A stretch of DNA of 64,000 nt from Paralithodes platypus (lineage: Eukaryota > Arthropoda > Malacostraca > Decapoda > Lithodidae), in the NCBI GenBank assembly GCA_032716605.1, contig CM064506.1:2759871-2823870 (forward strand), read 5' to 3'. The notes beneath the pieces are model-generated. The model had not been told where the DNA came from, searched no databases, and was given only the letters and a program-made list of their open reading frames with translations. Each line of letters opens with the position of its first letter. The stretch's first letter is position 1. The position numbers were made by a program, and so were the translations under genes. Below, piece by piece: positions 10,190 through 21,374 of the stretch.

Positions 10190-10830
10190 TTATGAGTTCA
10201 TTTTAATTAGGCCAAAAATCTTTACCAGTAACCTCTAGAACTAAAAAACTACTAGAGTGATTGAGCTAATATTTCAACCATTTGGGAAGAGTCAGCCAGG
10301 GAATAGGTGTGGATATTAACACTCGGTACCCGGTAGGCCTTCCAGAAGTCCATAACAAACTCGCGCCGTGGGGCCTGGATGGGAATCTGAAATCCATAAG
10401 CTTGAAAGCTGTGCGCCGAAACGTTTGTAAACAAAGCCGGTCGGAGCAACGCGCACCTTCAAAAACAAGAAGGAGAAGTCGAAGGTCTGTTGATGTTGTC
10501 TGCTAGGACGAAATTAGTGTCTGTAAATGTCCGATATTGCTAACATTGCATCTAAACTCTCTTCACGGAAATCGTTGTAACAACTGAACCAGTTAACCTA
10601 CAGAGCTTTACTCAATGCCAGTCTACAGATACGAAACAGGGCTACGTTTTGAGATGTGTGTGAATTCTCTAGCAGTTTAAATAACTATGATAGGGCTAGC
10701 CTATTACGATGTTTTCGGCCAGATCCCCCGGGTTTCAGTGCTGTCCTTTAGAAGGCGAGTCGGTCCAGAAGGGTGAACAACCCATTTGCTCTAACCGATT
10801 TAGAGTTAAGAGATTGGGCGTCACAATATC
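10190..10830. mobile_element. F9 palindromic element split by F3
   Basis: The left part has taattaggccaaaaatcttt and tttgggaagagtcagccagg; the right part resumes with acccatttgctctaaccgat, colinear with intact F9 at 39489-39706. The break falls at TTAA (10316) on one side and a decayed TGAA (10774) on the other. Confidence 0.7.
10316..10777. mobile_element. F3 TTAA element inside F9
   Basis: Same interior order as other F3 copies: gtttgtaaacaaagccggtc, caactgaaccagttaaccta, gatagggctagcctatta and cagatcccccgggtttca. The left TTAA is intact and the right one is mutated. Confidence 0.75.
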
Positions 10831-11202
10831 TGTCCAAATTATAATATAGAGTATTTGTTTTAACTGTACCTATTGTAACCTTCCATATCCTAGTGATTTG
10901 GTCCAGCTTTATTTTACCACCTGTTAAGTATAATTTATATATTAATGTATAACCATTTTATAAGTACTATACTGTACAGTTTCTTTGTAAGTACAGTAGA
11001 ACACAGAATAATTAAATACAGTACAGTACACACTTTCTTATACACTTTGCCTTCTTTACTAGATAATGAATCGTACGTGTAAACATACATGGAAAAGGAT
11101 ATTCTTTCCCAACCTGGAAGGCTTGTACTGTACTATACTGTAATTATACACTAATGTTCTGTTCTGTAGTTTCCAATAGACACAGGAATACATCAGATTG
11201 CT
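10831..11202. other. no recognisable feature
   Basis: AT-rich sequence with several tacagtac-type words but no element ends that I can support. Confidence 0.4.
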
Positions 11203-11417
11203 TAAGCCGGTATCACATGAGCACTTCTTCCGTCAACATTTATCCTCAACACTGGTCTGGCAGCTTATGAGTTTAACATTTAAAATATTTTGGTCACCTA
11301 AATTCATCTACCAGCAGTCTAGTTTCCGATGCCAGTGCACAATACTTCAGAAATGTTGCCAGAAAAATGTTGATCATCGAATGTTGACTATAAAAGCTCT
11401 CGTGTGATACCGGTTTT
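11203..11417. mobile_element. miniature element, CCGGTATCACA ends
   Basis: Starts gccggtatcacatgagcact and ends agctctcgtgtgataccggt, inverted. The interior contains gtcaacatttatcc and its inverse-like atgttgatcatcg. Related ends occur at 17181-17402. Confidence 0.68.
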
Positions 11418-11439
11418 ATAGGGGTCTTCAAAAAGTATG

Positions 11440-11916
11440 GGTGAACATCTTCACCGGTGCTGTTCTTTTAACTTTATTCTGGCTACTACTGGATGATTTG
11501 GATGGTTCACTTTTTGGGCGATTTTTGTATGTATTCATTATTTTTCTAGTTTCCTCCCTAGACCTTCATCAAATTAAAAAAAAACATCCATTAGATCCCC
11601 CTTCTAGATTAATTTGGCCGGTTCTTCCAACATTACAGGCTCGCTATCGTTCACCAGGGAAAAAATCGACACGTAAATAGCACGAAAGGTCTAAATATTG
11701 ATGAAGAAATGGGGTGAAAGGTCTTAAAATTGACTAACTAATGGGGCAAACTTCTTAACATTGAAAACTAATGGGGCTAAACATGGCCTCCAGCAGTTAA
11801 TAGGCTTCGCACTGTTTCCCTTATTACCACTAGAGATCCTTCTAAAACTGCACAAAATCATCTAGATACAGCTTTAAAAAAAATTAAAATGATGTCGCCG
11901 GTACAGAAGGGGTTAA
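11440..11916. mobile_element. F1 element split by an inverted F7
   Basis: The left arm is accggtgctgttcttttaac, ttctggctactactggatga; the right arm ends gatgtcgccggtacagaagg then GGTTAA at 11911-11916. Between them lies an F7 element in reverse orientation. Confidence 0.7.
11516..11800 (-). mobile_element. F7 element, reverse orientation, ends eroded
   Basis: Reverse complements of F7 words occur in order: tttcctccctagaccttcat, tacaggctcgctatcgttca, aatggggtgaaaggtctta and aactaatggggctaaac. The terminal TTAAGGGGGA motifs are not clearly preserved. Confidence 0.72.
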
Positions 11917-13327
11917 AGAAAATATGTAACTTATTGCTAAGCTCTGCCAAATGTCAATAAAACCAGGCTTGTGTCATGCAAAATATTTTGCTACTGTATT
12001 GTGAGATATCGTTAAAACATTAGATGCAAGATTCTATATATTAATTCATTAGATGCAAGATTCTATATATTAATTCATCCATAGATTCTCTAATTATGAT
12101 ATCAATAAAACAAAAACAAAACATACCTACAAACAAAATTAGTAGAGGTAGAATATTAAACTTAGTGTCAAAATGTATCTTAATTATCGTACATTTTGAT
12201 TAATTTATTATTCTAACTTCTGGAAATGTTTATGGAATATTTATGAAATTTGTGCATACATATTGGCTAGTTTATCTTAGCATGTCCTTAATTCCTCACA
12301 TTTTTGGAGTTAACATTAATATAGTTTAATATCTCTAGTACAGTACTACATTATCAATATACTGTTATCCATTTAATATATATTGCATCTAGAGTACTTT
12401 TGCATAAATAATGTACCACATCTAAATAGCAAATAACAGTGATGCAAGCAGTAATTATATAGCCTATACCAAATAAACTAAGACTATCGCTTATATTCCT
12501 AAAAATATCTATCCCTTCGCAGCGCCATTAATGGACGAAATAACTTGAAAAATTATGTTACCTTGAGTAATGGGAATGCTAATCTGTCTAATGTTTGTAA
12601 ACAACACTAATTCCCACAGTATTCGTTCGGTATGAGGCGCTGTAAAGCAAAAGAAAAGTTTAGGAATACAAGTGTAAACATGTTCATAAAAAATCCTGTA
12701 GAAAAAATAATATAAAATAAACAGCAAAACTCGCTATAGAACTTGCGGCTATGTTAAACCTAATGCCTAAATGATGAAAATAACTGAAATATTTAAGAAA
12801 GTTTAAAAAAAATCACTTTCCTAAGGCTTCAGTTACCTGGCATTATAAGTTTATAAATTGTTGAAGTTTCTTAGGGCTTGCAATTTATAATGATTAACCT
12901 TCATGGGTTTTCATTCTAGTTGGTCCGTAAGAGAAGTTTTACTATACAGTACTGTACAGTATATTGAAACTTGCTATAACTACACAGAATTATAGATAGT
13001 AATAAGGCATTGTGAGTAATCAAGGACTGATTTTCATGGTGTCAAACTGTGAAACTATTGGTTTAAGATTGGAATGAATAGATGTAATGTAGAGTAATTT
13101 ACATAAAGTTACATTGTTTAGGCCATTGCAACCCTAAATATAGACCTTTGAAGCATACAATTGTCTGCATACAGTACAGGTATATTTAGTTATAATGACT
13201 AAAAACAAGGGAATTGGACTTTATTTTGACACCATGGTTCAGTTTGATTACATTCCTTAAAGTTAATACGGTAATCCTTTCCATCACAAAGCTAATTTTA
13301 ACTTAATTCGAGCTATCTCTAGACAAT
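11917..13327. other. no recognisable gene; one short duplication
   Basis: A 29-bp unit (cattagatgcaagattctat plus atattaatt) is tandemly repeated twice at about 12019-12076. Otherwise AT-rich sequence with only short ORFs that I cannot support. Confidence 0.45.
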
Positions 13328-13993
13328 TTAACCCCTTCAGCACAATATGTAATTTTCATCCTATTCTAGAGACAATTAGTTTTCTTTAGCATTTATCTTA
13401 TGTCGTCCCAGTTTTGGTTTGTTTATTTTGCAAGTTTTACAATTTAACCCACTGAACCCCAGCGACGCATGGTTTGCGTCCGCAATGTATGTAACGCTAA
13501 ACCCCAGGGACGCATAAGGTGCGTCCTGGTTAATTACTCCGGTCCTATGGCACCTAGTGGGCTCAGATTTGTATGGGAACTGTGTAAGTATCCCACGCAA
13601 CAATGCCGATGGTTGAAAACTCTCTAAGTCCAACCGCGTGTGCATGAACGCACAAAAACCTGTTTTTGCCTACCCATTTCCCCATGTTAATTCCGACTTT
13701 CGGGTGCACCGTAGGACCCCTTAATGACCTAGGGGATTGTTTTTTTGTGGGTTTTCCTTCATTTCTAATCCATTCCTGGTGTTTTCTGGAAAACAATTTT
13801 TTTTTACAACCCACTGGTCCTGGGGTGTACATTTATTATTAAATAGCTGGGGTTCAGTGGGTTAATAAAGGGGTAAATATGATCTACCGTAAATATACCC
13901 TTTGAATAACATAGGTCTTTTTTATACTGCATAAAATAGTCCAATTTATCCAGAATATAAGGTAAAAAGGCATCATCATGCTGAATGGGTTAA
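13328..13993. mobile_element. F5 TTAA element containing F4
   Basis: Left end TTAACCCCTTCAGCACAAT and right end CATGCTGAATGGGTTAA are inverted and TTAA-bounded. The left arm also holds a stretch of the dispersed repeat seen at 43640-43735 (cagttttggtttgtttattt). F4 is inserted at an internal TTAA (13444-13447 and 13862-13865). Confidence 0.7.
13444..13865. mobile_element. F4 TTAA element with exact 20-bp inverted ends
   Basis: The first 20 bases, TTAACCCACTGAACCCCAGC, are the exact inverse of the last 20. The interior has two copies of a motif with gacgca and tgcgtcc near the left end. Two minus-strand ORFs of 89 codons overlap it but neither looks like a protein. The well-preserved ends suggest relatively recent movement. 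Confidence 0.85.
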
Positions 13994-14106
13994 TTACATA
14001 GGAAAGTTACATTAGTGCTGGTGTAGTGGAGAATTTCTCAGTACCTGTACCACCCCTCATGGGCTGGAATGTATATCACAAGGACCTGCTAGTTTCTTAG
14101 TTTTCT

Positions 14107-15801
14107 TACAGTAGATCCTCTGGAAAAAGGCAAACTATGTCTGTGTATCCAGCTCAGTACCAGCACTTGCACTGCTGCGGTTGTTCACGGTGTTGGCGGC
14201 GGCGGCAGCAGACGCAACATTTTTCCTATTCTGTATTTTTGTTTTATAATCAAACTTCAAATCTTGTCTTCCCCATGCTTTATCAAGATTACTTTCAAAC
14301 TCCCTTATTGATTCGGAATCGACTACATACTGGGGCAGTGCGTTCCACTCATTTACCACTCTATCACAAGATGAGTTCTTTGCCTTCTCAAGCCTACTTC
14401 TTTCTTTGTAAATTTTCTTAGAGTGTCCTCTCGTTCTTGTTCCCTCCCGCATCAAGAAGATACCTTCACACACATCCTCATCGTACTTTCCTGACACTAT
14501 CTTAAAAGTCTCTATCATATCCCCTCTCTTTCTCCTATATGCCAGTGTCGGAAGCCGCAGTGTCCTCAACCTCTGCTCATAGCCCGCGTTCTTCAACGTT
14601 GGTACCAGCTTGCTAGCTCTCCTCTGCACTTTCTCCACTGCTTCTATATCCTTTACCATATATGGAGCCCACACCTGGTTCGCATATTCCAGGTGCGGCC
14701 TAACCAGCGCTGTATAGAGATTCCTGAAGATTTCTTCGTCAAGTGACACAAATGTCCTCCTTATCAGCCCTACAATTCTATTGGCTTTGTTTATCTTTTC
14801 CGCTAAATGTTCTGAGAAATTTAACTTATTGTCTATCACTACTCCTATATCCTTTTCTGCATTCACTTCCTCCATCGCTTCATACATACTGTATCCTACC
14901 TTGTCTATCTTGCTGGTCCCAATCCGCATGTACTTGCATTTTTTTGGATGAAAAGGCATTAACCAATGCTCAGACCATCCCTTCATGCCCTCCACATCTC
15001 CTTGAAGCAAACCCATATCTTCCTTACTCCTCACTCTTCTATACAGCTTAGTGTCATCCGCATACAGGTATACCTCACTTCCATTAGTTATAACTTCAGG
15101 CAAGTCGTTGATAAATATAACGAACAGCAGTGGTCCCAACACAGATCCCTGAGGTACCCCACTTGTAATTTCCCTCCACCCCGAGCCTATTCCATTCACC
15201 AGTACCCTCTGTCTCCGATCTTTCAGGAAGGCTTCTATCCATTTCACACATTTCTCCCCTATATTATAGCTTCTAACTTTCTCTATTAACCTTTTATGTG
15301 GGACCTTATCGAAGGCCTTCATAAAATCGCAATATACCACGTCTATTACATCACCATCTTCTAGAATTTGCATCCAATCATCTACCACCTTAATTAGCTG
15401 TAGTACTGTCGACCTCCCCGGCAAGAATCCGAACTGTCTCCCACTGAAAAGTTGGTTTGACTTCATATGATCCATTATTCCTTCTCTAATTACCGTTTCC
15501 ATTAGTTTACACACAACACTTGTCAAACTGACTGGTCTATAATTCCCTGGGTCATTTCTCTTTCCCTTCTTAAATATAGCTGTTATGTTCGCCTCTCTCC
15601 AGTCCATCGGGATTTGTCCTGTATTAAACGATACCTCAAATAACATTTTCAATGGCTCTACTAACATCTCCCCTCCTTCCTTTATGATTCTTGGGTGTAT
15701 CCCATCCGGTCCCGGTGACTTACTTCTGTTCATTTTTTCTATAGCCCTTCTTATTCTAGCATGGGAAAACTGTTATTAGTTCTAGTGCCGGTGCTTGTTT
15801 A
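14107..15801 (-). mobile_element. CR1-like LINE, copy A, 5-prime truncated
   Basis: A minus-strand LINE fragment running from just upstream of the reverse transcriptase to the 3-prime end near ctactgtaagaaa. It is almost identical to copy B at 36470-38830. Copy B continues further 5-prime, so copy A is truncated near 15801. A small indel in agaactaataacag (copy B reads agaactagtagag) breaks the frame at 15770-15780. The reverse transcriptase and the rest of the frame downstream are open. Confidence 0.85.
14135..15733 (-). CDS. CR1-type reverse transcriptase, partial polyprotein
   Basis: A 532-codon open frame without internal stops. It would copy LINE RNA into DNA at the nicked target. Visible motifs in order: SPGPDGIHPRII (residues 6-17), NYRPVSLTS (about 64-72), FGFLPGRS (about 100-107), DFMKAFDKVPH (about 136-146), SGVPQGSVLGPLLF (about 192-205) and the catalytic YADDTK (about 226-231). 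Further on come EKDIGVVID, the LVRPHLEYANQVW segment and a C-terminal LEKAK...VNEWNALPQYVV segment, all typical of the CR1 clade. The endonuclease half is missing because the insertion is truncated. The first Met at 15733 is arbitrary, since the frame belonged to a longer polyprotein. It is probably unable to move alone but is the best-preserved reverse transcriptase frame here. Confidence 0.88.
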   Translation of the reverse strand: MNRSKSPGPDGIHPRIIKEGGEMLVEPLKMLFEVSFNTGQIPMDWREANITAIFKKGKRNDPGNYRPVSLTSVVCKLMETVIREGIMDHMKSNQLFSGRQFGFLPGRSTVLQLIKVVDDWMQILEDGDVIDVVYCDFMKAFDKVPHKRLIEKVRSYNIGEKCVKWIEAFLKDRRQRVLVNGIGSGWREITSGVPQGSVLGPLLFVIFINDLPEVITNGSEVYLYADDTKLYRRVRSKEDMGLLQGDVEGMKGWSEHWLMPFHPKKCKYMRIGTSKIDKVGYSMYEAMEEVNAEKDIGVVIDNKLNFSEHLAEKINKANRIVGLIRRTFVSLDEEIFRNLYTALVRPHLEYANQVWAPYMVKDIEAVEKVQRRASKLVPTLKNAGYEQRLRTLRLPTLAYRRKRGDMIETFKIVSGKYDEDVCEGIFLMREGTRTRGHSKKIYKERSRLEKAKNSSCDRVVNEWNALPQYVVDSESIREFESNLDKAWGRQDLKFDYKTKIQNRKNVASAAAAANTVNNRSSASAGTELDTQT

Positions 15802-15946
15802 GTGCCTAGTGTTATGGTCTCCCTTGAGCACGGAGATGGGGTATTACAAGAGCTGGAGTCACAAGCTGAATAAGCCTTCTTCCAGGAAAACCTGTGAGAA
15901 TTGACCAAATCGATCATACTTTTAATCCATCAGAAATTCACATTAT

Positions 15947-16415
15947 TATTCCCCTCAGACCCGGTTGGGCTCTGAGGCATCCATAAAAAACACCCCCGCG
16001 GAACCCGGAAGGGCTCCGAGGCACTGGCAGCTTGAAAACCTGTAAGCTTGGTGTGCGAGGCGTCCGTCTGACGCATGTAAACAACAGCCGGTTGGACCGA
16101 CGCCACGCATCTCCGACCACAAGAAGGAGAGGCGTCTTTGTTCGTGTGTGCCTGTATGTTATTGTTAAGTAGTGTAAAGTGGCTGATATCGCCACAAAGT
16201 TATCTCCACGGAAATTGTCATCACAACTGAACCAGTTGACTTAGAGAGCTTTACTCTACGCCATTCTACAGGTACGAAACGCATCTACGCTTGGGGATGC
16301 GCGGGAATGCGGAAGCAGTCAAAATAACAAAGATACGGTAGCCCAGGCGTAGAAGTTTTTCGGCCAAAACCCCCGGGTTTCGGTATGGAATACATAGCCG
16401 GGTCTGATGGGTTAA
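15947..16415. mobile_element. F3 TTAA element, uninterrupted
   Basis: Colinear with F3 at 36085-38930 minus its LINE: ggcgtccgtctgacgcatgt, aaacaacagccggttggacc, gaaccagttgacttagagag, gatacggtagcccaggcgt. It ends GGGTCTGATGGGTTAA. The left TTAA has decayed to TATT. It serves as the empty-site reference for the LINE insertion in F3 at 36 kb. Confidence 0.8.
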
Positions 16416-17180
16416 TACCCATGTTCACGGCTCCAACTTCCTTATAGCATGAAACTCGCAAGTGGTCAATTGTGAGTGGATACACAGATTCAAACATGGG
16501 GGACTTTATTATTATGAAAGACCCGTCATATTGGAGGGTTATTTGACAGTCTTTACCCCTTACATTTCTAGAGATCCTTTCTCAGCAGAGTAAAAGCATC
16601 TGGTAGTAGTCATAATAAAGTAATATTTATCTGAATGAAGTGGACAAGTAGATCATCTTCAATTCACTAATAGCAGTAGTAAGGCTGCAAATAGATGCAA
16701 ATCGTGTTTCCTTTAATTTAGCAGGAAATAGATTGTATGAACAGTTGGGGTTCCACAACTTTTAACTTTGACTGTAGCCTACAGCCAAACAAACTATCTT
16801 GATCCATTTGGATAAAAAGGCACAACGGGACTTTTATTATAGTCTGATGTGGCTTGTGTCGATCAACTATTATTATTATTTTTTGTTATTGTTTTGTTCT
16901 GGCTATCATTAAACCATTATATTTGGTTTGGAGTGACTATGATTTGAAAAGGGTAAAACCTATCAGATAATTTATTCAATTTGGGAAAACCTCTGGGAAT
17001 CAGTTAACCTTTTCAACTCCCATAGAGTACGGTAGCTCCTCTTCTAAACTACATAAAATTGTCTAAAAATAGCCAGAGTATAATAAAAAAAGTGTCCTAG
17101 TATAGGGGAAGGATTACAGGAGACACACATCCATGTTTTTTGCTAGTCAGTGTCGCTTCGTCTTTCCCGGTGCACCCGGT
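16416..17180. other. element fragments in AT-rich sequence
   Basis: 16428-16475 is one end of the element seen whole at 47688-47924 (caacttccttatagcatgaa, actcgcaagtggtc). 16545-16630 and 17010-17115 contain F1-like arm words (tagagatcctttctcagcag; tacataaaattgtctaaaaa). No gene is seen. Confidence 0.5.
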
Positions 17181-17402
17181 TTAAGGCTGGATTTACACCA
17201 ACACTTTTTCAGGCAACTTTTTATCTGCATTTTTTTTCTAACATCATTTTACCTATTGTTGTGGCATTAGTAACTAGACTGAAGGTATATTATTATTATT
17301 ATTATAAAAGACTGAATTCCTATAAATGTACAGTACTGTATATATCAAATACTTGTCTGATTGGAGTTGCTGAAAAAAGTGCCTGTGTAAAACCACCTTT
17401 TT
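17181..17402. mobile_element. miniature inverted-repeat element
   Basis: Starts aaggctggatttacaccaac then actttttcaggcaac, and ends with the inverse form gttgctgaaaaaagtgcctg, tgtaaaaccacc. The arms are about 30 bp. Ends of the same type occur at 11203-11417. Confidence 0.7.
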
Positions 17403-17499
17403 AGGATGTGCGCCGCAGTATCTGTGTTTTGTGAATAAATATGCATGAGTTATTATGGCATTTAATTGACTGTACTCCCCTAATTGTAGTATACAGGAT

Positions 17500-17650
17500 T
17501 TGAGCCTAAGCTCGTGTTTTCCTGTCTCTCTCTCTACATTTATCCAATTTTGTTTTAAAAGTTTTGATATTTCTTGCTCCCACCACCTCCCCCTCCAACT
17601 TATTCCAGCAATCAAAGCTTATATACGGGAAGCTGAACTTTCTTACATTA
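17500..17650 (-). mobile_element. CR1-like LINE 3-prime fragment
   Basis: The minus-strand frame reads KFSFPYISFDCWNKLEGEVV then GARNIKTFKTKLDK, matching the C-terminal segment of the LINE at 30660-34900 (KFSFPYRSIETWNNLEEEVV then RARNINMFKSRLDK). Only the last 50 or so codons remain. Its 5-prime side is joined directly to a SINE body at 17651. Confidence 0.78.
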
Positions 17651-17739
17651 CCCGGGTTCGAATCCCGGTGGATCATATATACTTTAATTAATTTCATTGG
17701 GGGTGTGGTGGTGAGATTAATAAAAATAATATTATTAGT
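17651..17739 (+). mobile_element. SINE, 5-prime truncated, identical to a nearby copy
   Basis: Starts at acccgggttcgaatcccggt (B box) and runs through catatatactttaattaatt to aataatattattag. By eye all 89 bases equal 17966-18054. Confidence 0.75.
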
Positions 17740-17914
17740 AGGTTTAGGGATATTTCTTCGAGAGGCCGGTCTATATGATCTGTGCCCCATGAATATTCTT
17801 TCCTCTCACTTAAACAGTAGGCTACCATAGTGCGGTTGGGAATATGAACATGATTAGATTAATATCCAGTATTCGAGAATGGATAATAAGTCGTAGGCGT
17901 GTGCATAAACCTTT

Positions 17915-18054
17915 AACCGTCCTGGTGGTGTAATGGTTAAGGTGGCAAAAATATGTGTGTGATAACCCGGGTTCGAATCCCGGTGGATCATATATACTTT
18001 AATTAATTTCATTGGGGGTGTGGTGGTGAGATTAATAAAAATAATATTATTAGA
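17915..18054 (+). mobile_element. tRNA-derived SINE
   Basis: cctggtggtgtaatggttaa (A-box-like) and acccgggttcgaatcccggt (B box), followed by the body atatactttaattaatttca. This is a typical pol III-promoted SINE layout. The 3-prime 89 bases equal the truncated copy at 17651-17739. Confidence 0.78.
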
Positions 18055-18893
18055 TTGGATCATGACCTGAGCATAATCTAGTTACTGTTACTCTGGTGTT
18101 TCTTGCTTGGTTGCTCTCTTCTTGGTTTATGAGGGGAATGATTTTGTCAATTATCTTTGGTGTGTTATTACCTTTCTCTGAGAGGTAATTTTCCTTTGTT
18201 GCTCCAAAGCTATACAATACATAGCCCTTTACATGAGACAGCTAACTTCTGTTAAATTTTTTGGCAAGCAACTCAAGACCTTCCTCTTCACAAGAAGCTA
18301 TGACCTTGCAAATGTGCCGTGACAAATGATTAGTTTGATTGCCGCCACAGCTGTAATAGGGGTAATAGGGGTGTCTCTGGTGATAGCTGTCCCCAAGGTA
18401 TCTGAAAGGGGTGCTTCCGGGTGGATGGGACTCGATAGCCTTGGTGGGCAACCTATCTAGGGGAAAAAACCCTACACAAATTACCGATGGGCGACACGCT
18501 AATTGGTGCCACTTACAGGTGGCGATTTTTATAACACACAACATACATACATACATACATACTTATGCAGCTTTTTGCTGCAAAAGGATTAAATTACACA
18601 TTTTATATTATTTGGAATTCTAATATTGTACTGTAATGTTTTTGAGTGCTAGTGAATTTCCTTTTGGAAGAATCGGCACTTTTGAAAAATATGTAACCTG
18701 ATTATTATTATTACATGCATCTTGATTCAATTAGGTACTGTTGTTAGAATTCCTTCTATTACAGTATTCATAAAATCAAATAGAGGTATTTGTAAAGAAT
18801 TGTTTGTAAACAATTAATTAATAGTTTTAATGGATGGGAAATCCAAATTTGTTTCGTAGTAGCAAATTAAATAATGGATGCTCTGAATATAGA
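18055..18893. other. unassigned, possible retroelement tail at 18541-18565
   Basis: 18250-18540 is GC-richer than its surroundings and ends in (CATA)n at 18541-18565, as LINE and SINE 3-prime ends do here, but I find no second copy in the window. 18566-18893 is AT-rich with nothing supportable. Confidence 0.35.
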
Positions 18894-19089
18894 CATCAAT
18901 CACTACCGATAGTGTACACATTAGTATACAGCATTATTTAAACATCAATCACTACCGATAGTGTACACATTAGTATACAGCATTATATAAACATCAATCA
19001 CTACCGATAGTGTACACATTAGTATACAGCATTATATAAACATTAATCACTACCGATAGTGTACACATTAGTATACAGCATTATTTAAA
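18894..19089. repeat. 49-bp tandem repeat, four copies
   Basis: The unit catcaatcactaccgatagt gtacacattagtatacagca ttatttaaa repeats at 18894, 18943, 18992 and 19041 with only one or two substitutions per copy. There are no spacers, so it is a minisatellite and not a CRISPR array. Confidence 0.92.
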
Positions 19090-20094
19090 CATTTATTTAG
19101 TGCCCAATATATTGTGCTAAATATGCAAGAAGAAACCTTTATAAGTACAATCCCTTTAATGCAAGCAGTTTCTAATAGGGTTATTAAAAAGATAATAGAA
19201 ACCTATATAAATATAATCCCTTTAATACAGTTTATAATATCTACTAAACAAGCTACAGTGTAACAGAAAAAGGATAAACTAACTCCTTTAATATTTTAGA
19301 TTGATCTCTAAAAAAAATCCAAATTACATTGAGTTAGAAAGTAACAAACAGGTAGGCTCCTTCAACATTTTATAAAACCACAAAACCTCCATATTATATG
19401 AAACTTTAAATAGTATCCGATTAAACAAAACATCTCCAAGAAGTAAAATTCAGATCCAATCAGTTCCTTAACATGTATCACTAAGGATTTGGGAACATAA
19501 CAGCTGGTTCAAGGTACTTAATGTTGACCAGGTAAGTTTGTGGTTGTAATGATGATGCCTTAAAACAATAAAGTAGATTGGTTTAACCTTACTCCATTTA
19601 TATAAAAACATAGCTGGTTAATTCTAAATTCAGTTGACCGTAGACTTATATTTCATTCAAAATATTTTGGTATATTTTTAGAACTATTAAATTTTTTTTT
19701 TTTTTAATTCCAACTTAAAATGCATTTGATCAGATTACCTGTACTTCCAAACTCATAAGGAAAAAATTTCGGATCTCATCCAAAATTTGTATATTTAAAG
19801 CTTTGAAGATTCCATGGATTTTTGATAAATAAAGAGGAGACTACATTTGGCGATTCACTACTGCAATTGTGAGATGTGAGGTAACTATCACAGCACGGGA
19901 CGGACTCCTCACCTAAGTCACAATATATAGTGACCTGGACCCTCGCTACGCACCACCGGTAGTTCAGTCATCCGGCTACTCTCAGAAATGGTTAAGAAAA
20001 GCGGTGTCTGAAAAAAGGAGTGTTTAGTTACAACCGTAATCTTTTAAATTTTTAGAATATCAGTACAGTAGAAATCAAAAGTTCGCTGAAAACC
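19090..20094. other. no recognisable feature
   Basis: AT-rich sequence with an imperfect local repeat (aacctttataagtacaatcc and aacctatataaatataatcc, near 19135 and 19200). No gene or element end is seen. Confidence 0.45.
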
Positions 20095-20462
20095 TTAAGA
20101 GGATTTTTTGTTTCTAGACCCCCTTCTCCCTCATGTTTACCTCCATTATTTTGTCGATTTTAAGATGTTTGCCCCATTAGTTTGTCAATTTTAAGACCTT
20201 TCACCCCATTTCTTTGTCAATATAAAGACAATTTGTGCTATTTAGGTGTTAATTATTTTCCTGGTGAACAACGATAGTGAGCCTGTAATTTTGGAAGAAC
20301 AGGCCTTTGGCCAGAATATTTGTCTATCGAAAGATGTACAAATTAATCTAGAAGAGTGATCTTATGGTTGTATTTTAAAGTTTCATAGAGGTCTAGGGAG
20401 GAAACAAGGTAAATAATGAATAAATGAAAAAAATCATCAAAAAATTAACCATCCCCCCTTAA
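20095..20462. mobile_element. F7 TTAA miniature element
   Basis: TTAAGAGGATT at the left and CCCCCCTTAA at the right, with the usual F7 interior: tttgccccattagtttgtca, cctttcaccccatttctttg, tggtgaacaacgatagtgag, gtttcatagaggtctaggga. Confidence 0.82.
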
Positions 20463-20589
20463 CGTGTGAAATCTAGAGAGGACATTTAACTAGATACTTC
20501 TACTACATGAAACAAATGGTACAGCACTAGTCACACACTATAAGACACACTTCCAGACTGTCAAGGAAGGGTGTATAGTGACCATTTGG

Positions 20590-20830
20590 TCTCAACAGGG
20601 TCTTTTTAGACATGCCGTTTCGCTCCATTAGTTTGGTGTTAAGAAGACGCTTCACCTCATTCAGGTGTAAAAAAAAAAAATCTGGGCAAGCTATTAGGAA
20701 TCCTGTAACTTTGAACAAGTTGGCACATTTTTCTATTAAAAAAATGTAAACATTTAGCTTGAAGGGAGTCTGGATGAGCATTGTATAGTTTTGTTAGCCT
20801 AGGGGACAAACTAAAATCCACTAGTTGAAA
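20590..20830. mobile_element. degenerate F7 element
   Basis: F7 words in order but diverged: gctccattagtttggtgtta, cttcacctcattcaggtgta, gcttgaagggagtctgga, gcctaggggacaaactaaa. No clean ends remain. Confidence 0.6.
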
Positions 20831-21142
20831 ATGGGAAAAGCAAGCAAAATTCTTGATAATAATTAAACTAAATATAAAAATTGACCCACAAGATGTTGCA
20901 TCAGTGTTGTTAAAATTACAGTCTATCAAGAAGATTGTCGGCAAACTATATATTTTGACTGTACCTAATTAATAAAAGCTATTTCCACCACCTAAAATAA
21001 TGAATACAGTATCTTTAAAATAGTAACATAAGGATACTGCAAATTCATTATTTTGTTTATTAATATGTTTATGATTTCAATGTGTGACAATAATCTGAAA
21101 AATATATAAAATGTATTAAAGCAAATGCATCAAAAATATATA

Positions 21143-21374
21143 TTAACCCTTTCACGTACGCGTGGACACAGGGGTTGCCGATTAGCAATCAGAAATAGAG
21201 TTCTCTCAATCTTATAATTACCTCTCCAAAATTAGTTTTCTGCATACAGCTAACTCAAAGACTACAGAGGCTGAAGTAAATAAACTAAAGGTTTCTAAAC
21301 ACTCCTGATGGTCAGAAAGGCTTTAAAGTATCCCAGAATAGGCTCAAATCGCATCCTGTGCGTGAAAGGGTTAA
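21143..21374. mobile_element. F6 TTAA element, intact
   Basis: Begins TTAACCCTTTCACGTACGCG and ends CTGTGCGTGAAAGGGTTAA, inverted and TTAA-bounded, 232 bp. A second diverged copy is at 1907-2141. Confidence 0.85.

Noticed and set aside
13376..13832. Two 89-codon minus-strand ORFs
   Set aside because: They lie across the nested F4/F5 elements and include their terminal repeats; no protein features.
14743..15289. Plus-strand ORFs over the LINE at 14-15.8 kb
   Set aside because: Shadows opposite the 532-codon reverse transcriptase frame; the same applies to minus-strand ORFs over copy B at 36.5-38.7 kb.
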